This document shows positions 49,701-60,225 of a stretch of DNA of 64,000 nucleotides, piece after piece. Source of the stretch: Diphasiastrum complanatum (taxonomy: Eukaryota > Streptophyta > Lycopodiopsida > Lycopodiales > Lycopodiaceae); the NCBI GenBank assembly GCA_029204225.1, contig CM055100.1, positions 4,512,111 through 4,576,110 on the forward strand, read 5' to 3'. The position numbers were made by a program, and so were the translations under genes. Under the pieces are notes generated by a model. The model searched no databases. It saw only the letters and a program-made list of their open reading frames with translations, and had not been told where the DNA came from. Positions within the stretch are counted from its first letter, which is position 1. Each line of letters starts with the position of its first letter.

Positions 49701-51035
49701 TTGGCGTCAATCACGTTGCATGCTTTGTTATAAAATGTCACACGCATCCCTGCATCTGCTATTCTTGCTACAGAAAGCAAGTATTGTTGCAGAGTAGGCA
49801 TGAACAAAATGTCTTTGAGTTGTTTGTCTCTGCCGTTGGTGTTGAGCCATAGTGAACCAATATCGTTCACTTGATGTCTAGATCCATCTCCAAGAACTAT
49901 GAAGCTTGAAGGATCTACACTTCTGAAATCAGACATTATTCATCTTGATGTCATGAAGTGTGAGGTGGCTCCTGAATCTAGGATCACCTCATGTGTATCA
50001 GATATTGACGTTGCACACACGTCTTCACAGATATAGGCTGTCGAACAGTTTCTATTCGTTCTTTCTTTGCCCATCTTCGAGCTCTCGGGCTCCTCGACAT
50101 AGGATGAACTGTTGTTGTTCTCCTATCTGTTTTGCGCTAATTTGTTCCTTAAGTTCTGGCGGCAATCCACGGCTGCATGACCCTTCTTGTGGCAATGAAT
50201 ACACTCAATCTTTGGATTGAGCCAACATGTATCAACTGTATGCCCATCTCTTCTGCATCTTATGCAAGTCTTCTTTTTTCCACCTTGTTGTTTGGACCTC
50301 CCTTTGCTCTTCCAGTTGCCTTTGTTGGGTCCCTCTGCTTGCCGGTCACGATCCTGCCTCTAGTTCGACTCTCTCTTAGGCTTAAATTGTCTCTTGGATT
50401 TTTCTTTGTTGCCGTAGAGGGCCTGGTCAGAACCATCTTTATGATCAAGATGTTCTCTGGCCTCGACTTTCTCTTGAATATCGACAATCGCCTTCTTGAG
50501 GTGCATGGTAGGATCTTTCATGAACATGGTTCTCGTTGTCTGGAATGATCTGGGTAAGGCTCTCAACAAATAAGTGAGTTGTTTCTTAGCTGGCACTGCA
50601 TTCTCTGCTCCAGAGTTATGTAGTGATAGGAATAGATTCCTTCATCTTTCTTACGAAAGAAGTGAGGTCCTTCCCATACCACTGTAGATTCGTCGGCTAA
50701 TCTTCCAGCATCATGATTTGACTTTTTGATTTCGTCTGAAATCTGGTGAGCAATGCATCCCACATCTCCTTAGCTTTGGAGAGTGTAGCCAGGTCAAGTG
50801 TGAGACTATCTTCGATGGAAGATGATAGCAAGGCTACTGCCTTGTCGTTTTTCTCCCTCCACTCACGTGGCTCCTTGCCTGATGTTGTAGGCATCTCTTC
50901 TGTGCCATCCACCCTGGGGAATAAACCTTCGCCTTTGAGTATTAGTGATGTCTTAACTTTCCAGGCTAGAAAGTTAGATCCTAAGGAATCAAGAACTGTG
51001 CAGATCTTGCTCTCCATGTTGCTAATTGAAGCCAC
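46707..51035 (-). pseudogene. Element C gag-pol polyprotein (broken)
   Basis: Minus-strand order: gag from the ATG at 51035 (FLAWKVKTSLIL, AKEMWDALLTRFQ), then two CCHC knuckles (CIRCRRDGHTVDTC near 50250, CIHCHKKGHAAVDC near 50190). Protease has LDSGATSHFM near 49970, and the integrase zinc motif is WHRRLCH ... CDACLKDK (49580-49450). The integrase core has HSDICG, TDRGGKYIS and [11 protein letters not shown]. Reverse transcriptase has YVDD near 47670, and RNase H has SQSSCEVEYVAAAK-like and SAIHLTKD motifs. About ten stops or shifts break it. An integrase segment is tandemly duplicated (48836-49110). The double knuckle separates this family from the young one, which has a single knuckle. 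Confidence 0.92.
48836..49110 (-). repeat. Internal tandem duplication (~138 bp) in element C integrase
   Basis: The coded segment LMEAARCMMAYSKAPRVPW...TYIQN is followed directly by a second version, LMEATRCMMAYWKAPRVMW...AYIQN. Nucleotide landmarks actagacttac at 48836 and 48974 give a period of 138 bp. The copies differ at many positions. Confidence 0.9.
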
Positions 51036-51144
51036 TGCTTTTGGAGTCTGTTCTCTTATTGATGGTTGTTTGTCTGAATGCTTGGCCTCCTGGATCTGAT
51101 AGCTTCTTGGCTATGTCAGATTATGACAATAAGTAGGTAGGAAG

Positions 51145-51156
51145 GCTCTGATACCA
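51145..51156 (-). promoter_or_regulatory. Primer-binding site of element C
   Basis: The minus strand reads tggtatcagagc, one base inside the 5' LTR. Confidence 0.9.
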
Positions 51157-51157
51157 C

Positions 51158-52111
51158 TGATGATGAATTCGCGGTCGAAAAAATTTTGTGAAATAGTCGC
51201 GAAGGCGAACCAACTGCGATTCAATGTGATTTGGATGGAGTTCAGATGCGGTCGCTGGACACTGCCAGCTGAATTACTCCTACTGTCCTCCAGAATGTAA
51301 TCAAGCACTGCTGATCTACATTTATAAATTAATGTAGCATTCAACAAATTCAACCAATGTGCGAAATTAAATGAATAGGAGAATCAGACACACAAATAAC
51401 AACAGACACATTTGCATTCAAGATCATACATCATAAATTGACATGTGCACAATGGCTACAAGATCATCTATTGATTTTCTCTGATTGTTCAAGCATTGCA
51501 TGCAAATCCACCCAGAAATACAGTTCTCTCATGAGTGGATGTCTCGCTTACTAGCGAACATCTGGATCTCTATGGATCCTAATCACAGAACTCGTCTTGC
51601 ATGCAGGCGGACCTTTTGTCTGTATTTCGTCTTGATTGCTTATTAGCATCAGACTATTTCATACATCAAGTATCATCTAATAAGTATATAGTTGTTCTAT
51701 GTAACTTTAAGATTAGAGTGATTAAACATCTACAAGTAACTAATAAATTACAAGAGTGGTAGATTAGCCACAATCTAGAGTGTATTTGCTGATGTCATGC
51801 CATCAGATCAGATATCTGTACTTCTGGGTACTTGCATGATATTTGCTGATATTCTTTGGAGCGTGAGGGCAGAAAGGGTTTCGCGACGTTTTTCATGTCG
51901 CATTGTTGGTTTCGTTTCCGTCGTCTGACTTTCTTGTGTTGGACCGCAAAAGATTCTCGTTCGCGAATCTTTCATGTTCATGTCTTCTCATCAGGTGTTC
52001 GCAAAACTTTTGTGTTTCGTGTCTCTTGACTTTCGTGTGCACGAACATCTTCGTCAAGTAGAGGGCTGAAAGCTAGCAAGGCTTTGTAAACAAAAACATT
52101 TTGTTTCTTCA
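51158..52111 (-). repeat. 5' LTR of element C
   Basis: 954 bp, from tgatgatgaattcg to ttgtttcttca on the plus strand. It aligns along its length with 45714-46693 with many substitutions and small indels. Confidence 0.9.
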
Positions 52112-52116
52112 TAATG
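52112..52116. repeat. Target site duplication (taatg), right copy
   Basis: Matches 45709-45713. Confidence 0.93.
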
Positions 52117-52184
52117 CACACAACAAGTTTTGTGCATTGCTTAATTTGAAGATCAAAGCATTCAAGGATCCAAATTAAGGGGGG
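52117..52184 (+). pseudogene. Element D: end of pol and polypurine tract
   Basis: When joined to 45713 the frame continues FTKALSVN to AHNKFCALLNLKIKAFKDPN and a stop. A purine tract aaattaagggggg follows at 52172-52184. This is the standard end of a copia element and confirms that C is inserted in D. Confidence 0.88.
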
Positions 52185-53340
52185 TGTTAAATTTATCTCC
52201 TTTACTCTCCTAAATCCTATGTTAATCTGCCTTCATTCATGCTGCTGTATTTTACTTGTGTTGTCGCACAGTTTGCATACTTACATGTAAAATAAGACAG
52301 GCAAAAAAGACGTGAATGTCTGCATAAATACAAGTAGATTTTTACAGGCGAAAAAAAAGATGAAAAGGATGACACTGTGTTTTTACACGTGATTTGTGAC
52401 AGGTGAAAAGGCGACACTGCCCTACAAATGCCAAAGAATGTCCTAAAAATACCAAAGGTGCCCTTATAGAAAAGTGAAGGTACCTTGTAAATCAATTTTT
52501 AAGGCATTTGTCAGAGTGTTGCGTTTTTTGCATTTTCATCAACGTTAATTTTAGCGAAGGCTGAAATCGCGGCCTTCCCATGCACTGTGCAATCAAATTT
52601 GACAACGACAGCAGCCAGCCACGATCTCCCATAGACAACACAACCAGTTTTGTACTTTTTTCATTTGCACACCTGTAAAAATTATGTATATATTGAATAC
52701 CATCTGCGTATTTGTTGGTGGTATTCCAAACATATTGTAAATAAATAATATCGGCTAATAAAATGTATTGCGAGGGCATGACATCCTGCACGTATAAGGC
52801 CATGGCCCAATGAGCATGCAAGTTGAGTTGTAAATAGAATAATAGACTTGGGCCCCTTTGTAATTAAAATAAAACTTGAGGCCCAAAGTCATTTTAAACT
52901 TAGAAGTCTATTATTTTAGAGATGGGTCCAAATAGAGACTCACATGAATCATGTGAAATCCAATGTACTTTTTTGAAACCTTTGGATCAAGTTGGGTCCA
53001 AGATTAATGAATAGGATTAGTATACATATTAGCCAATAGTATTTTGGTGCAAGGGCCTTCCCCATTTATTAAAAGACACCTCATGTACTCTATTTTCCAT
53101 GCTTTATGAGAAGGAGAAAACTCTACCATCTAATCTCCACTCTCACTCTCTATCTCTCTCTTTCTCTCTTCATCCTCTCAACCTCTTCTATTCTTCTCTT
53201 CTCTTTCACCCAAAATCAAGATGAAGGTTAGTTTAGTGGAGTAGAGTTAGGGGTGTGTAGTGTTAGTGGTGGTAGAGTTAGAAAAAAAGTAGAGAACTAA
53301 CTAAAAGTAGCATCTATTCATAGTTAGGCACCTATCCAGT
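52185..53340 (+). repeat. 3' LTR of element D (right limit uncertain)
   Basis: Starts TGTTAAATTTATC right after the polypurine tract. A TATA-like ttattaaaag at 53066-53075 and a pyrimidine-rich stretch at 53127-53210 fit U3/R sequence. The end was not located because no second copy of this LTR lies in the window, so 53340 is an upper estimate. Confidence 0.5.
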
Positions 53341-53760
53341 GTTTAGCTTGGCTTGGCATCTGGGGATTCTCTGGAATCCGCTAACATTATCCACCCCGAA
53401 TCTGTTGCAGGACCCACTGCAACACAGGTGATGTCGTTTCGCTCGGCACTTGAAAAAGCGTGGATCTTCGTTCGCTTCCGTAAAACCAGGTGCTTATTAT
53501 TCGCAAAACTGTTTCTCAAAAATGAAGATCTTTCAATGGCTGCTACATTCCAGCCCTCTTGAGAACCTCTTGCGAGTCCTGCTCGCCTCGTCGTCTTGTC
53601 GTTTCTTTTCGCTCACTCATGTTTCGCCCCAGGGCATCGAAGATTTGGAAGTGGAGCTTACTTCTATAGTTTAATGGCCCCAGGTATTCTCGTATCTTTT
53701 CGATGAAGCCCATCTCTTGCCAGTCTTCTACCATGGTGACCTACCAGGCCAAGAAATAAC
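53341..53760 (+). other. Unrecognised stretch, partly open
   Basis: A plus-strand frame from 53353 (SGDSLESANIIHPES..., 69 codons) has no recognised domain. It directly precedes, and may belong with, the coding remnant that starts at 53761. Confidence 0.35.
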
Positions 53761-54035
53761 ATGGCGGATACCAAAGAGTCCGAAAGATTTGAAAGGAAAT
53801 ACCCTCGCAACATAGGGGTGGCAAAGAAAAAAGTGATCAAAGCCAATACTCCACCAGGGCTGAGATCATTGCTGCTTTGCAACCACAGCCTGAGCGGCGA
53901 AACAAAATCCTAAAGGATAGCAGATGGCTGCAAGAATATCTGAGCGCGCCAGCATGGAAAAGGATTGATCCATTTTATATACCAATCAAGCAAAGAAATC
54001 TCTGGCCCATAGAGTGACCACGAGTCGAAGTGGTG

Positions 54036-54040
54036 CATTG
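54036..54040. repeat. Target site duplication (cattg), left copy
   Basis: cattg precedes copia copy 2 and recurs at 59902-59906. Confidence 0.97.
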
Positions 54041-54693
54041 TGTGAAAAACTCAGATCCAAAAGATGCTAAAGTTTCATAAAGATCTTGGCCATGGAAGTT
54101 ATGCACATCTAGATTGAAAAAATGATAGAAATTGTGATGTTAAGCATACTAAACATCAACTAAACATCAAAATCTGATCATAAGCTTCCACAAACAGAAA
54201 CTTGCTGTCCCTGTCCGTACTTCAGAGCCTACAACCTGCATTTCACACGTGTGAAGCCATAGCAACAAAGAAATCACAATTCTAGTGGCTAGAATGCAAG
54301 ATATGAACAAAAAAGTGAGAGAGAAGAAGATGGATCTTCAAAGAGCATAACATTCATTCAATAGAATGAAAATGAGATATGTACATACTCGTGGAGATGG
54401 CTATTTATAGCAGCCATAGTGCCTCTTGGCCACTTGTCTTATGATAGGCTAAAATTGGGGTCCAATAGGATTCACCCATATACCTAGAAATTTGGTCAAA
54501 TAGGAATGCACCAAATTATGAGCCAATAGAAGAGCTCCACACTCGACCTCCTCTAATTAATGTGACCTCAAAAGTAGTGTACACATACTTTGGGCCTCTA
54601 CATACATGTATGAACCTATCTCTAACTTTTATTTGGCCATAGGCCTACAAAATCTCAAGTTAGGAAAATACTACTAGTTGACAATTTTTCACA
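54041..54693 (-). repeat. 3' LTR of copia copy 2
   Basis: 653 bp. One difference from its partner was found by eye. Confidence 0.97.
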
Positions 54694-57600
54694 CTCCCTC
54701 TTCAACTAGTTTTAGCATAGATTTAGAAAGTACACCAAGACTTGTTCTATGCTTGAAAAATAAGTCCTTTCCCAATGCTTTGGTAAAGATATCAGCCACA
54801 CATTCCTTTGATGGGACATGTTCAAGCTTGATCTCTTTTGCCAACACTTGTTCTCTCACAAAATGGTAAGCCACCTCGATATGTTTGCTCCTTGCATGGA
54901 AAACCGGATTGCTTGCTAGACTTTGAGCTGAAAGGTTGTCACAAAAGATGATTGGACTCTCTGAAAAATCCAGCAAATGAAGCTCCATAATCATCCTCTT
55001 GATCCACACCATCTCCTTTGTGCATGATGTCAAAGCTTTGTACTCGGCCTCACTAGAAGAAAGTGATATAGTTGCTTGTTTCTTCGACATCCATGAGATA
55101 GCTCCATCACCTATGAAAATAGCATGTGCATTTATGGATTTTCTATCCATAAGGTCTCCTGCAAAATCTGAATCTGAAAAACCAAATAAGTTAGGTGATG
55201 AGCCTCTATAAACAATGCCAAAATCTTTTGTTCCCGAGATGTATCTCAAGATCCTCTTTCCTAGTTTCCAATGTTCTATGCTAGGATCTTGCATGAATTG
55301 GCTTAATCTACCAACACAATAAGATAAATCAGGTCTTGTGATGGTTAGATATATAAGAGAACCTATTAGCTTCCTATAGAGAGTAATGTCCTCGAAGGAT
55401 CTTTCATTACCTCTTATAGTTAGCTTTACATGTGATTCCATAGGTGTATCAATAGGATTTGCATCTACCATATGAAATCTATTGAGAATAGAAATAGCAT
55501 ACTTCTCTTGTGAAATAAAAGTGATTTGAGAAGTTCTAATTACTTCTATTCCTAAGATATAGCTCAAAAGACCAAGATCATGCACTTCAAATTCCTTTTT
55601 TAGTGCTTTCTTGATATCTTCTATATCTTCCTTGTTTCCTCCACTTAAAATAATGTCATCCACATAAATTAGAAGGATTGTAACATCATTAGCACTAATT
55701 CTAAAGTAAAGTGAATGATCATACTCACTCATAGTGAAGTTTTGAGAAAGTAGAAAAGAGTTAAGCCTAGCATACCAACTCCTTGGTGCTTGCTTAAGAC
55801 CATACAAACTTTTTTGTAGAAAACACACATGATTAGGCTTGCTATGAGAAACATAGCTCTCGGGTTGCTCCATGTAGACTTCCTCTTCAAGATCACCATT
55901 CAAGAAAGCATTAGAAATGTCTAATTGCCAAAGATCCCATCCATAAAGAGTTGCAAGGGAAATGATTACTCTTATGCTCACCATCTTTGCCACGGGTGCA
56001 AAGGTTTCCTCATAGTCAATGCCATGCTCTTGAGCATAACCTTTAGCCACCAACCTTGCCTTGAACTTGTTGATAGATCCATCTTGATTTGTCTTTACCT
56101 TGAAGATCCATTTGCATCCAATTGCACTTTTGCCCTTTGGAAGCTCCACCAATCTCCATGTGTTGTTCTTCATAAGTGCTTCAAACTCAAGATCCATTGC
56201 TTGGATCCATTCCTCTTCTTGCCTTGCTTCATCTACACATGAAGGTACATCAAAAGAAGTTAGGAAAGCATAGTTGGATCCATCCACCACTTGCTTACCT
56301 TTGCCATCATAAGTGAGCCTTGAGGGTTTCACTTTATGCCTTGGAGTTCTCCTTGGAATTTGACTTGAAGAGGCTTCTTCAACATCCACATCCAATGTGT
56401 CATCAACTCCATTGTCATCAAGCACATTAGTTGCAACAACACCATCATCACTTGAAACAACTTTTGGAATGTTACTTTCATCAAAAATGACATCCCTACT
56501 TGTGAACACTTTCTTGATTGAAGGAACATAAATCCTATATGCTTTGCTTACTTCACTATAACCAACAAAAATGCCCTTTCTTGAAGATGGATCCTCCTTA
56601 GTTCTATCATCAAGAGTAATGTTGAAGTAGCAAATGCATCCAAAAGTTCTTAGAAACTTGACATTAGGCTTCGTACCAAACAAAGCTTCAAAAGGGGTTT
56701 TTCCTTCCAATACAACACTTGGCCATCTATTGCAAAGGAAATTTGCACACAACAAAGCATCACTCCAAAAAGGTTTAGGAAGATTAGCATTCAATCTCAT
56801 TGCCTTTGCACTCTCACACAAGGTTCTATTCTTCCTCTCGGCCACTCCATTTTGTTGTGGTGTTCTTGGACATGTGTACTCCCTCTTGATCCCATGCTCA
56901 TCGCAAAAGGCTTTGAATTTGTTAGAAATGTATTCACCACCATTGTCGCTCCTCAAGCATTTGATTTTGGTTGTAAATTGAGTCTCAATAGCAACTTTGA
57001 ACTTGACAAACACATCAAACACCTCATCCTTGCTCTTTAGTAGATAAACCCAACAAAATCTACTAAAATCATCAATGAAAGTTACATACATCTTAGCACC
57101 TCCATTGCTAATTGTAGTAACACCATGAATATCCGAATGCAAGAGAGAAAAAGGCATCTTAGATCTAGATATAGATCTAGTATATGGCAATCTATGTGAT
57201 TTAGACAAAGCACATTCTTCACAAACATGATTCAAGCAAGTAAGAGACTTGGGAAGTCCCCTTACTACCTCCTTTTTGGCTATTACCTCCAAGGCCTTGT
57301 AGTTGAGATGTCCCATCCTTTTATGCCATACCTCTTGAATTGACATTTGTTCATTTGCCATGCATCCAACTTGGTTAGCAACAACACATGCATCAAGCTT
57401 GAACAATTTCCCTTGCCTTTTCCCTTTTGCAATGATACTACACCCCTTTTTGATCAAGCAAGCATCACCATCAAACTCAACTTTGAATCCTTTGTCAAGC
57501 ATTTGGCTTACACTAAGTAAGTTCTTGGTAATGGATGGAATGAGCAAAACATCTTTCAATTCTATATTCCTATTTGTAGAAAGTGAAATAGGAATTGTGC

Positions 57601-58639
57601 CAATCCCCTTGATTGCACACTCACCATCATTTGCGGTATAGATTACCTTCCTATCACCATCAAATGCCATTAAAGATGAAAAATACTCTTTATGATATGT
57701 CATATGAGAAGTGGCTCCACTATCAATCCACCAAGGATCAATGTCTCCATGATTAGCCAACAAGCAAGATGACATAACAAAAGCATCATTTGAAAGAAGC
57801 TCATCCCCACCCTCATCAATAGTTAGATTGGTTTGCTTTTCCCCTTGATCCCTCTTTTTCTTAAAACAATCACTAGCAAAATGCCCTTTGACTCCACAAT
57901 AGAAACATTTTAGCTTAGATCTATCCTTCTTTTTGCCAAAAGTAGAGTGCTCACCTTGGTCTTGCCCTTTAGACCAATTGCTTTTACCTTTGCCCTTGAA
58001 CTTGCCTTTAGAGAACATTGCCTCCTCTTCTCCTCCTTGAGATGTAGAAGATGCTCCCACTCTTGCTTGCAACCTGAATTCTTCAGCCAACAAGACCTCT
58101 TGCAAGTCTCCAACACTTGGTAAACATTTTTGGATAGCATAACTTTGAACAAGATTAGCATGATCATCCAACAAGCCATTGAGAATCACTTGAACAAGCT
58201 CCTCATTATTTATGCCATCATTAATGCATGCTAACTCATCATTCAATGCTTTAACTCTCAAAACAAAAGCATGTCCATTCTCACTCTTCTTTTGCATACA
58301 AGAAAAGATTTGCCTTCTTAAAGTCAACACTCTAGAAGTAGACTTGGATTCATAAACCTTCTTCAAGGCTTCCCAAGCTTCACTAGATGATGTGCACTTA
58401 CCAACCTCTTTGATAAGCTCATTTGTCACATTCATCTTGATCATGTGAAGGGCTTTCTTTGCCCTCTTGTCATACCTCAATTGTTCTTGAGGTGCCAAAG
58501 GTCTCTCCTCCACACCTACAACAATATCCATCAACTCATTCATCTCAAGCAAAGACTCCATCCTTACTTTCCAAGTAGAATAGTTGAGGGAGGTAAGCCT
58601 ATCATTGCTTTCCAACATGTAGCCTCCATTTGTAGCCAT
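54689..58639 (-). CDS. Copia gag-pol polyprotein, intact (1316 aa), copy 2
   Basis: The same uninterrupted frame as copy 1, with all landmarks at the same residue numbers: CCHC at 245-258, DSGAT at 306-310, integrase H439/H444/C473/C476 and D503/D565/E601, YVDD at 992-995, and RNase H about 1150-1290. It has Ala192, Gln760 and Leu990 where copy 1 has Thr, Lys and Ile. None of these lies in a catalytic motif, although Leu990 is four residues before the first YVDD aspartate. The stop codon is again supplied by bases 3-5 of the 3' LTR. It is probably still coding-competent. Confidence 0.97.
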   Translation of the reverse strand: MATNGGYMLESNDRLTSLNYSTWKVRMESLLEMNELMDIVVGVEERPLAPQEQLRYDKRAKKALHMIKMNVTNELIKEVGKCTSSSEAWEALKKVYESKSTSRVLTLRRQIFSCMQKKSENGHAFVLRVKALNDELACINDGINNEELVQVILNGLLDDHANLVQSYAIQKCLPSVGDLQEVLLAEEFRLQARVGASSTSQGGEEEAMFSKGKFKGKGKSNWSKGQDQGEHSTFGKKKDRSKLKCFYCGVKGHFASDCFKKKRDQGEKQTNLTIDEGGDELLSNDAFVMSSCLLANHGDIDPWWIDSGATSHMTYHKEYFSSLMAFDGDRKVIYTANDGECAIKGIGTIPISLSTNRNIELKDVLLIPSITKNLLSVSQMLDKGFKVEFDGDACLIKKGCSIIAKGKRQGKLFKLDACVVANQVGCMANEQMSIQEVWHKRMGHLNYKALEVIAKKEVVRGLPKSLTCLNHVCEECALSKSHRLPYTRSISRSKMPFSLLHSDIHGVTTISNGGAKMYVTFIDDFSRFCWVYLLKSKDEVFDVFVKFKVAIETQFTTKIKCLRSDNGGEYISNKFKAFCDEHGIKREYTCPRTPQQNGVAERKNRTLCESAKAMRLNANLPKPFWSDALLCANFLCNRWPSVVLEGKTPFEALFGTKPNVKFLRTFGCICYFNITLDDRTKEDPSSRKGIFVGYSEVSKAYRIYVPSIKKVFTSRDVIFDESNIPKVVSSDDGVVATNVLDDNGVDDTLDVDVEEASSSQIPRRTPRHKVKPSRLTYDGKGKQVVDGSNYAFLTSFDVPSCVDEARQEEEWIQAMDLEFEALMKNNTWRLVELPKGKSAIGCKWIFKVKTNQDGSINKFKARLVAKGYAQEHGIDYEETFAPVAKMVSIRVIISLATLYGWDLWQLDISNAFLNGDLEEEVYMEQPESYVSHSKPNHVCFLQKSLYGLKQAPRSWYARLNSFLLSQNFTMSEYDHSLYFRISANDVTILLIYVDDIILSGGNKEDIEDIKKALKKEFEVHDLGLLSYILGIEVIRTSQITFISQEKYAISILNRFHMVDANPIDTPMESHVKLTIRGNERSFEDITLYRKLIGSLIYLTITRPDLSYCVGRLSQFMQDPSIEHWKLGKRILRYISGTKDFGIVYRGSSPNLFGFSDSDFAGDLMDRKSINAHAIFIGDGAISWMSKKQATISLSSSEAEYKALTSCTKEMVWIKRMIMELHLLDFSESPIIFCDNLSAQSLASNPVFHARSKHIEVAYHFVREQVLAKEIKLEHVPSKECVADIFTKALGKDLFFKHRTSLGVLSKSMLKLVEEGV

Positions 58640-59236
58640 GTTGCAATGATTGATCTCTGATCTTTGACCTGTTCCAATGCACTAAGCACTCTCTTGAATC
58701 AACAAATGAAACACAAGAAGAAATCACAAAGATTTGGAACCTAAAACCTTACTTTTTCTCTCTTTTCCTCACTTTTTCCTTAATTTTAGCCACTAGTTTT
58801 ATGATTTCTTGATCAAACCAAGACCAAACCTCAATATACTTGCTTTTCCCTCACTCCTAAGATTGAAATACACTCTTGAATCATTCAGCAAACTGAAAAT
58901 CAGAGGGTTACATCAATTTTGAAGTTTTTGACATGAAGAAGCAAGAAATTGAATCAAAAAACTATATGCTAGAATGGAAAACTAATAGGATCTTGTTGGA
59001 TCTTGCATCTCCCTCTTTCCAAAACAATTTTTGTCTCCTTATTCTGATAAGTACAGAGGGAATTCGCCCTACTTCAATTGAAATGCATACAAATGATGTT
59101 TTGATCACAAAGATCCAATTTCTACACATAAATCAACAAGATTTTTAGCTAGAAACTTGATTGGAATGCTACAAAAGCAAACTCGCCCACAAATCTCTTC
59201 TAAATCTGGCAAAACCTGCACATTTGGCCGCCTAAT

Positions 59237-59248
59237 GCTCTGATACCA
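59237..59248 (-). promoter_or_regulatory. Primer-binding site of copia copy 2
   Basis: The minus strand reads tggtatcagagc directly inside the 5' LTR. Confidence 0.93.
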
Positions 59249-59901
59249 TGTGAAAAACTCAGATCCAAAAGATGCTAAAGTTTCATAAAGATCTTGGCCA
59301 TGGAAGTTATGCACATCTAGATTGAAAAAATGATAGAAATTGTGATGTTAAGCATACTAAACATCAACTAAACATCAAAATCTGATCATAAGCTTCCACA
59401 AACAGAAACTTGCTGTCCCTGTCCGTACTTCAGAGCCTACAACCTGCATTTCACACGTGTGAAGCCATAGCAACAAAGAAATCACAATTCTAGTGGCTAG
59501 AATGCAAGATATGAACAAAAAAGTGAGAGAGAAGAAGATGGATTTTCAAAGAGCATAACATTCATTCAATAGAATGAAAATGAGATATGTACATACTCGT
59601 GGAGATGGCTATTTATAGCAGCCATAGTGCCTCTTGGCCACTTGTCTTATGATAGGCTAAAATTGGGGTCCAATAGGATTCACCCATATACCTAGAAATT
59701 TGGTCAAATAGGAATGCACCAAATTATGAGCCAATAGAAGAGCTCCACACTCGACCTCCTCTAATTAATGTGACCTCAAAAGTAGTGTACACATACTTTG
59801 GGCCTCTACATACATGTATGAACCTATCTCTAACTTTTATTTGGCCATAGGCCTACAAAATCTCAAGTTAGGAAAATACTACTAGTTGACAATTTTTCAC
59901 A
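59249..59901 (-). repeat. 5' LTR of copia copy 2
   Basis: 653 bp, with its TATA box (tataaatag on the minus strand) at 59609-59617. Confidence 0.97.
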
Positions 59902-59906
59902 CATTG
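59902..59906. repeat. Target site duplication (cattg), right copy
   Basis: Matches 54036-54040. Confidence 0.97.
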
Positions 59907-60225
59907 GCCAGTAATTCCAAGAATTCCAGAGGGCACATCCATGGATGTCCTGAGAGTCCTGAGATTGCAATTATTAGACTTTGGACACAAATATAAATCT
60001 AACGTCGATCGATGTGTCCGAGAAAGTGCCGAATATTGCAGATCAATGGCCTTCCTGATGAATCGAAAATATTTTTGGGATCGTGGCTTAGATCCAATAT
60101 GGAGCAATCCCAACATGGCCTCCCAGTCTGAAAACGATCATGAAATGATGGCCCGACTTTACTATAGAGCGGCCATGTATCAAATAGTACCACTTCTGAA
60201 GAAGCACAGGATATTTTAACAAGCA

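Larger units (their letters stand above)
45714..52111 (-). mobile_element. Complete but decayed Ty1/copia element C, nested in element D
   Basis: Minus strand, 6398 bp. LTRs at 51158-52111 (5') and 45714-46693 (3'), a primer site at 51145-51156 and a polypurine tract near 46694-46706. Gag-pol lies between 51035 and about 46707, and the 5-bp target duplication is perfect (taatg). The LTRs have diverged on the order of 10% by eye and pol has around ten stops or frameshifts, so the insertion is much older than the two young copies. Removing it restores the reading frame of element D. Confidence 0.93.
54041..59901 (-). mobile_element. Complete young Ty1/copia element, copy 2
   Basis: 5861 bp on the minus strand, same family and length as 21190-27050. 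The 653-bp LTRs at 59249-59901 (5') and 54041-54693 (3') differ by one base (54336 C, 59544 T on the plus strand). The primer site is at 59237-59248, the polypurine tract at 54694-54703, and a perfect cattg target duplication flanks it. Both LTRs share a base (T instead of C in gtacaYatctc) that separates them from copy 1, so the two copies are distinct insertions of slightly different parents. Confidence 0.98.
53761..60219 (+). pseudogene. Unrecognised coding remnant split by copia copy 2
   Basis: The parts are 53761-54040 and 59907-60219. From an ATG at 53761 (MADTKESERFERKYPR) the frame shifts near 53815. It then stays open (STRAEIIAALQPQPERRNKI, DSRWLQEYLSAPAWKR, IKQRNLWPIE) to a TGA at 54015-54017, reads on to the insertion site, and continues exactly in phase beyond the element. 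The second part reads PRIPEGTSMDVLRVLRLQLL, FGHKYKSNVDRCVRESAEYC, RSMAFLMNRKYFWDRG and YYRAAMYQIVPLLKKHRIF, ending TAA at 60217-60219. In all it is about 197 codons with one shift and one stop. I do not recognise the family. It could be a decayed host gene, a captured gene or a retroelement gag. Confidence 0.55.
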
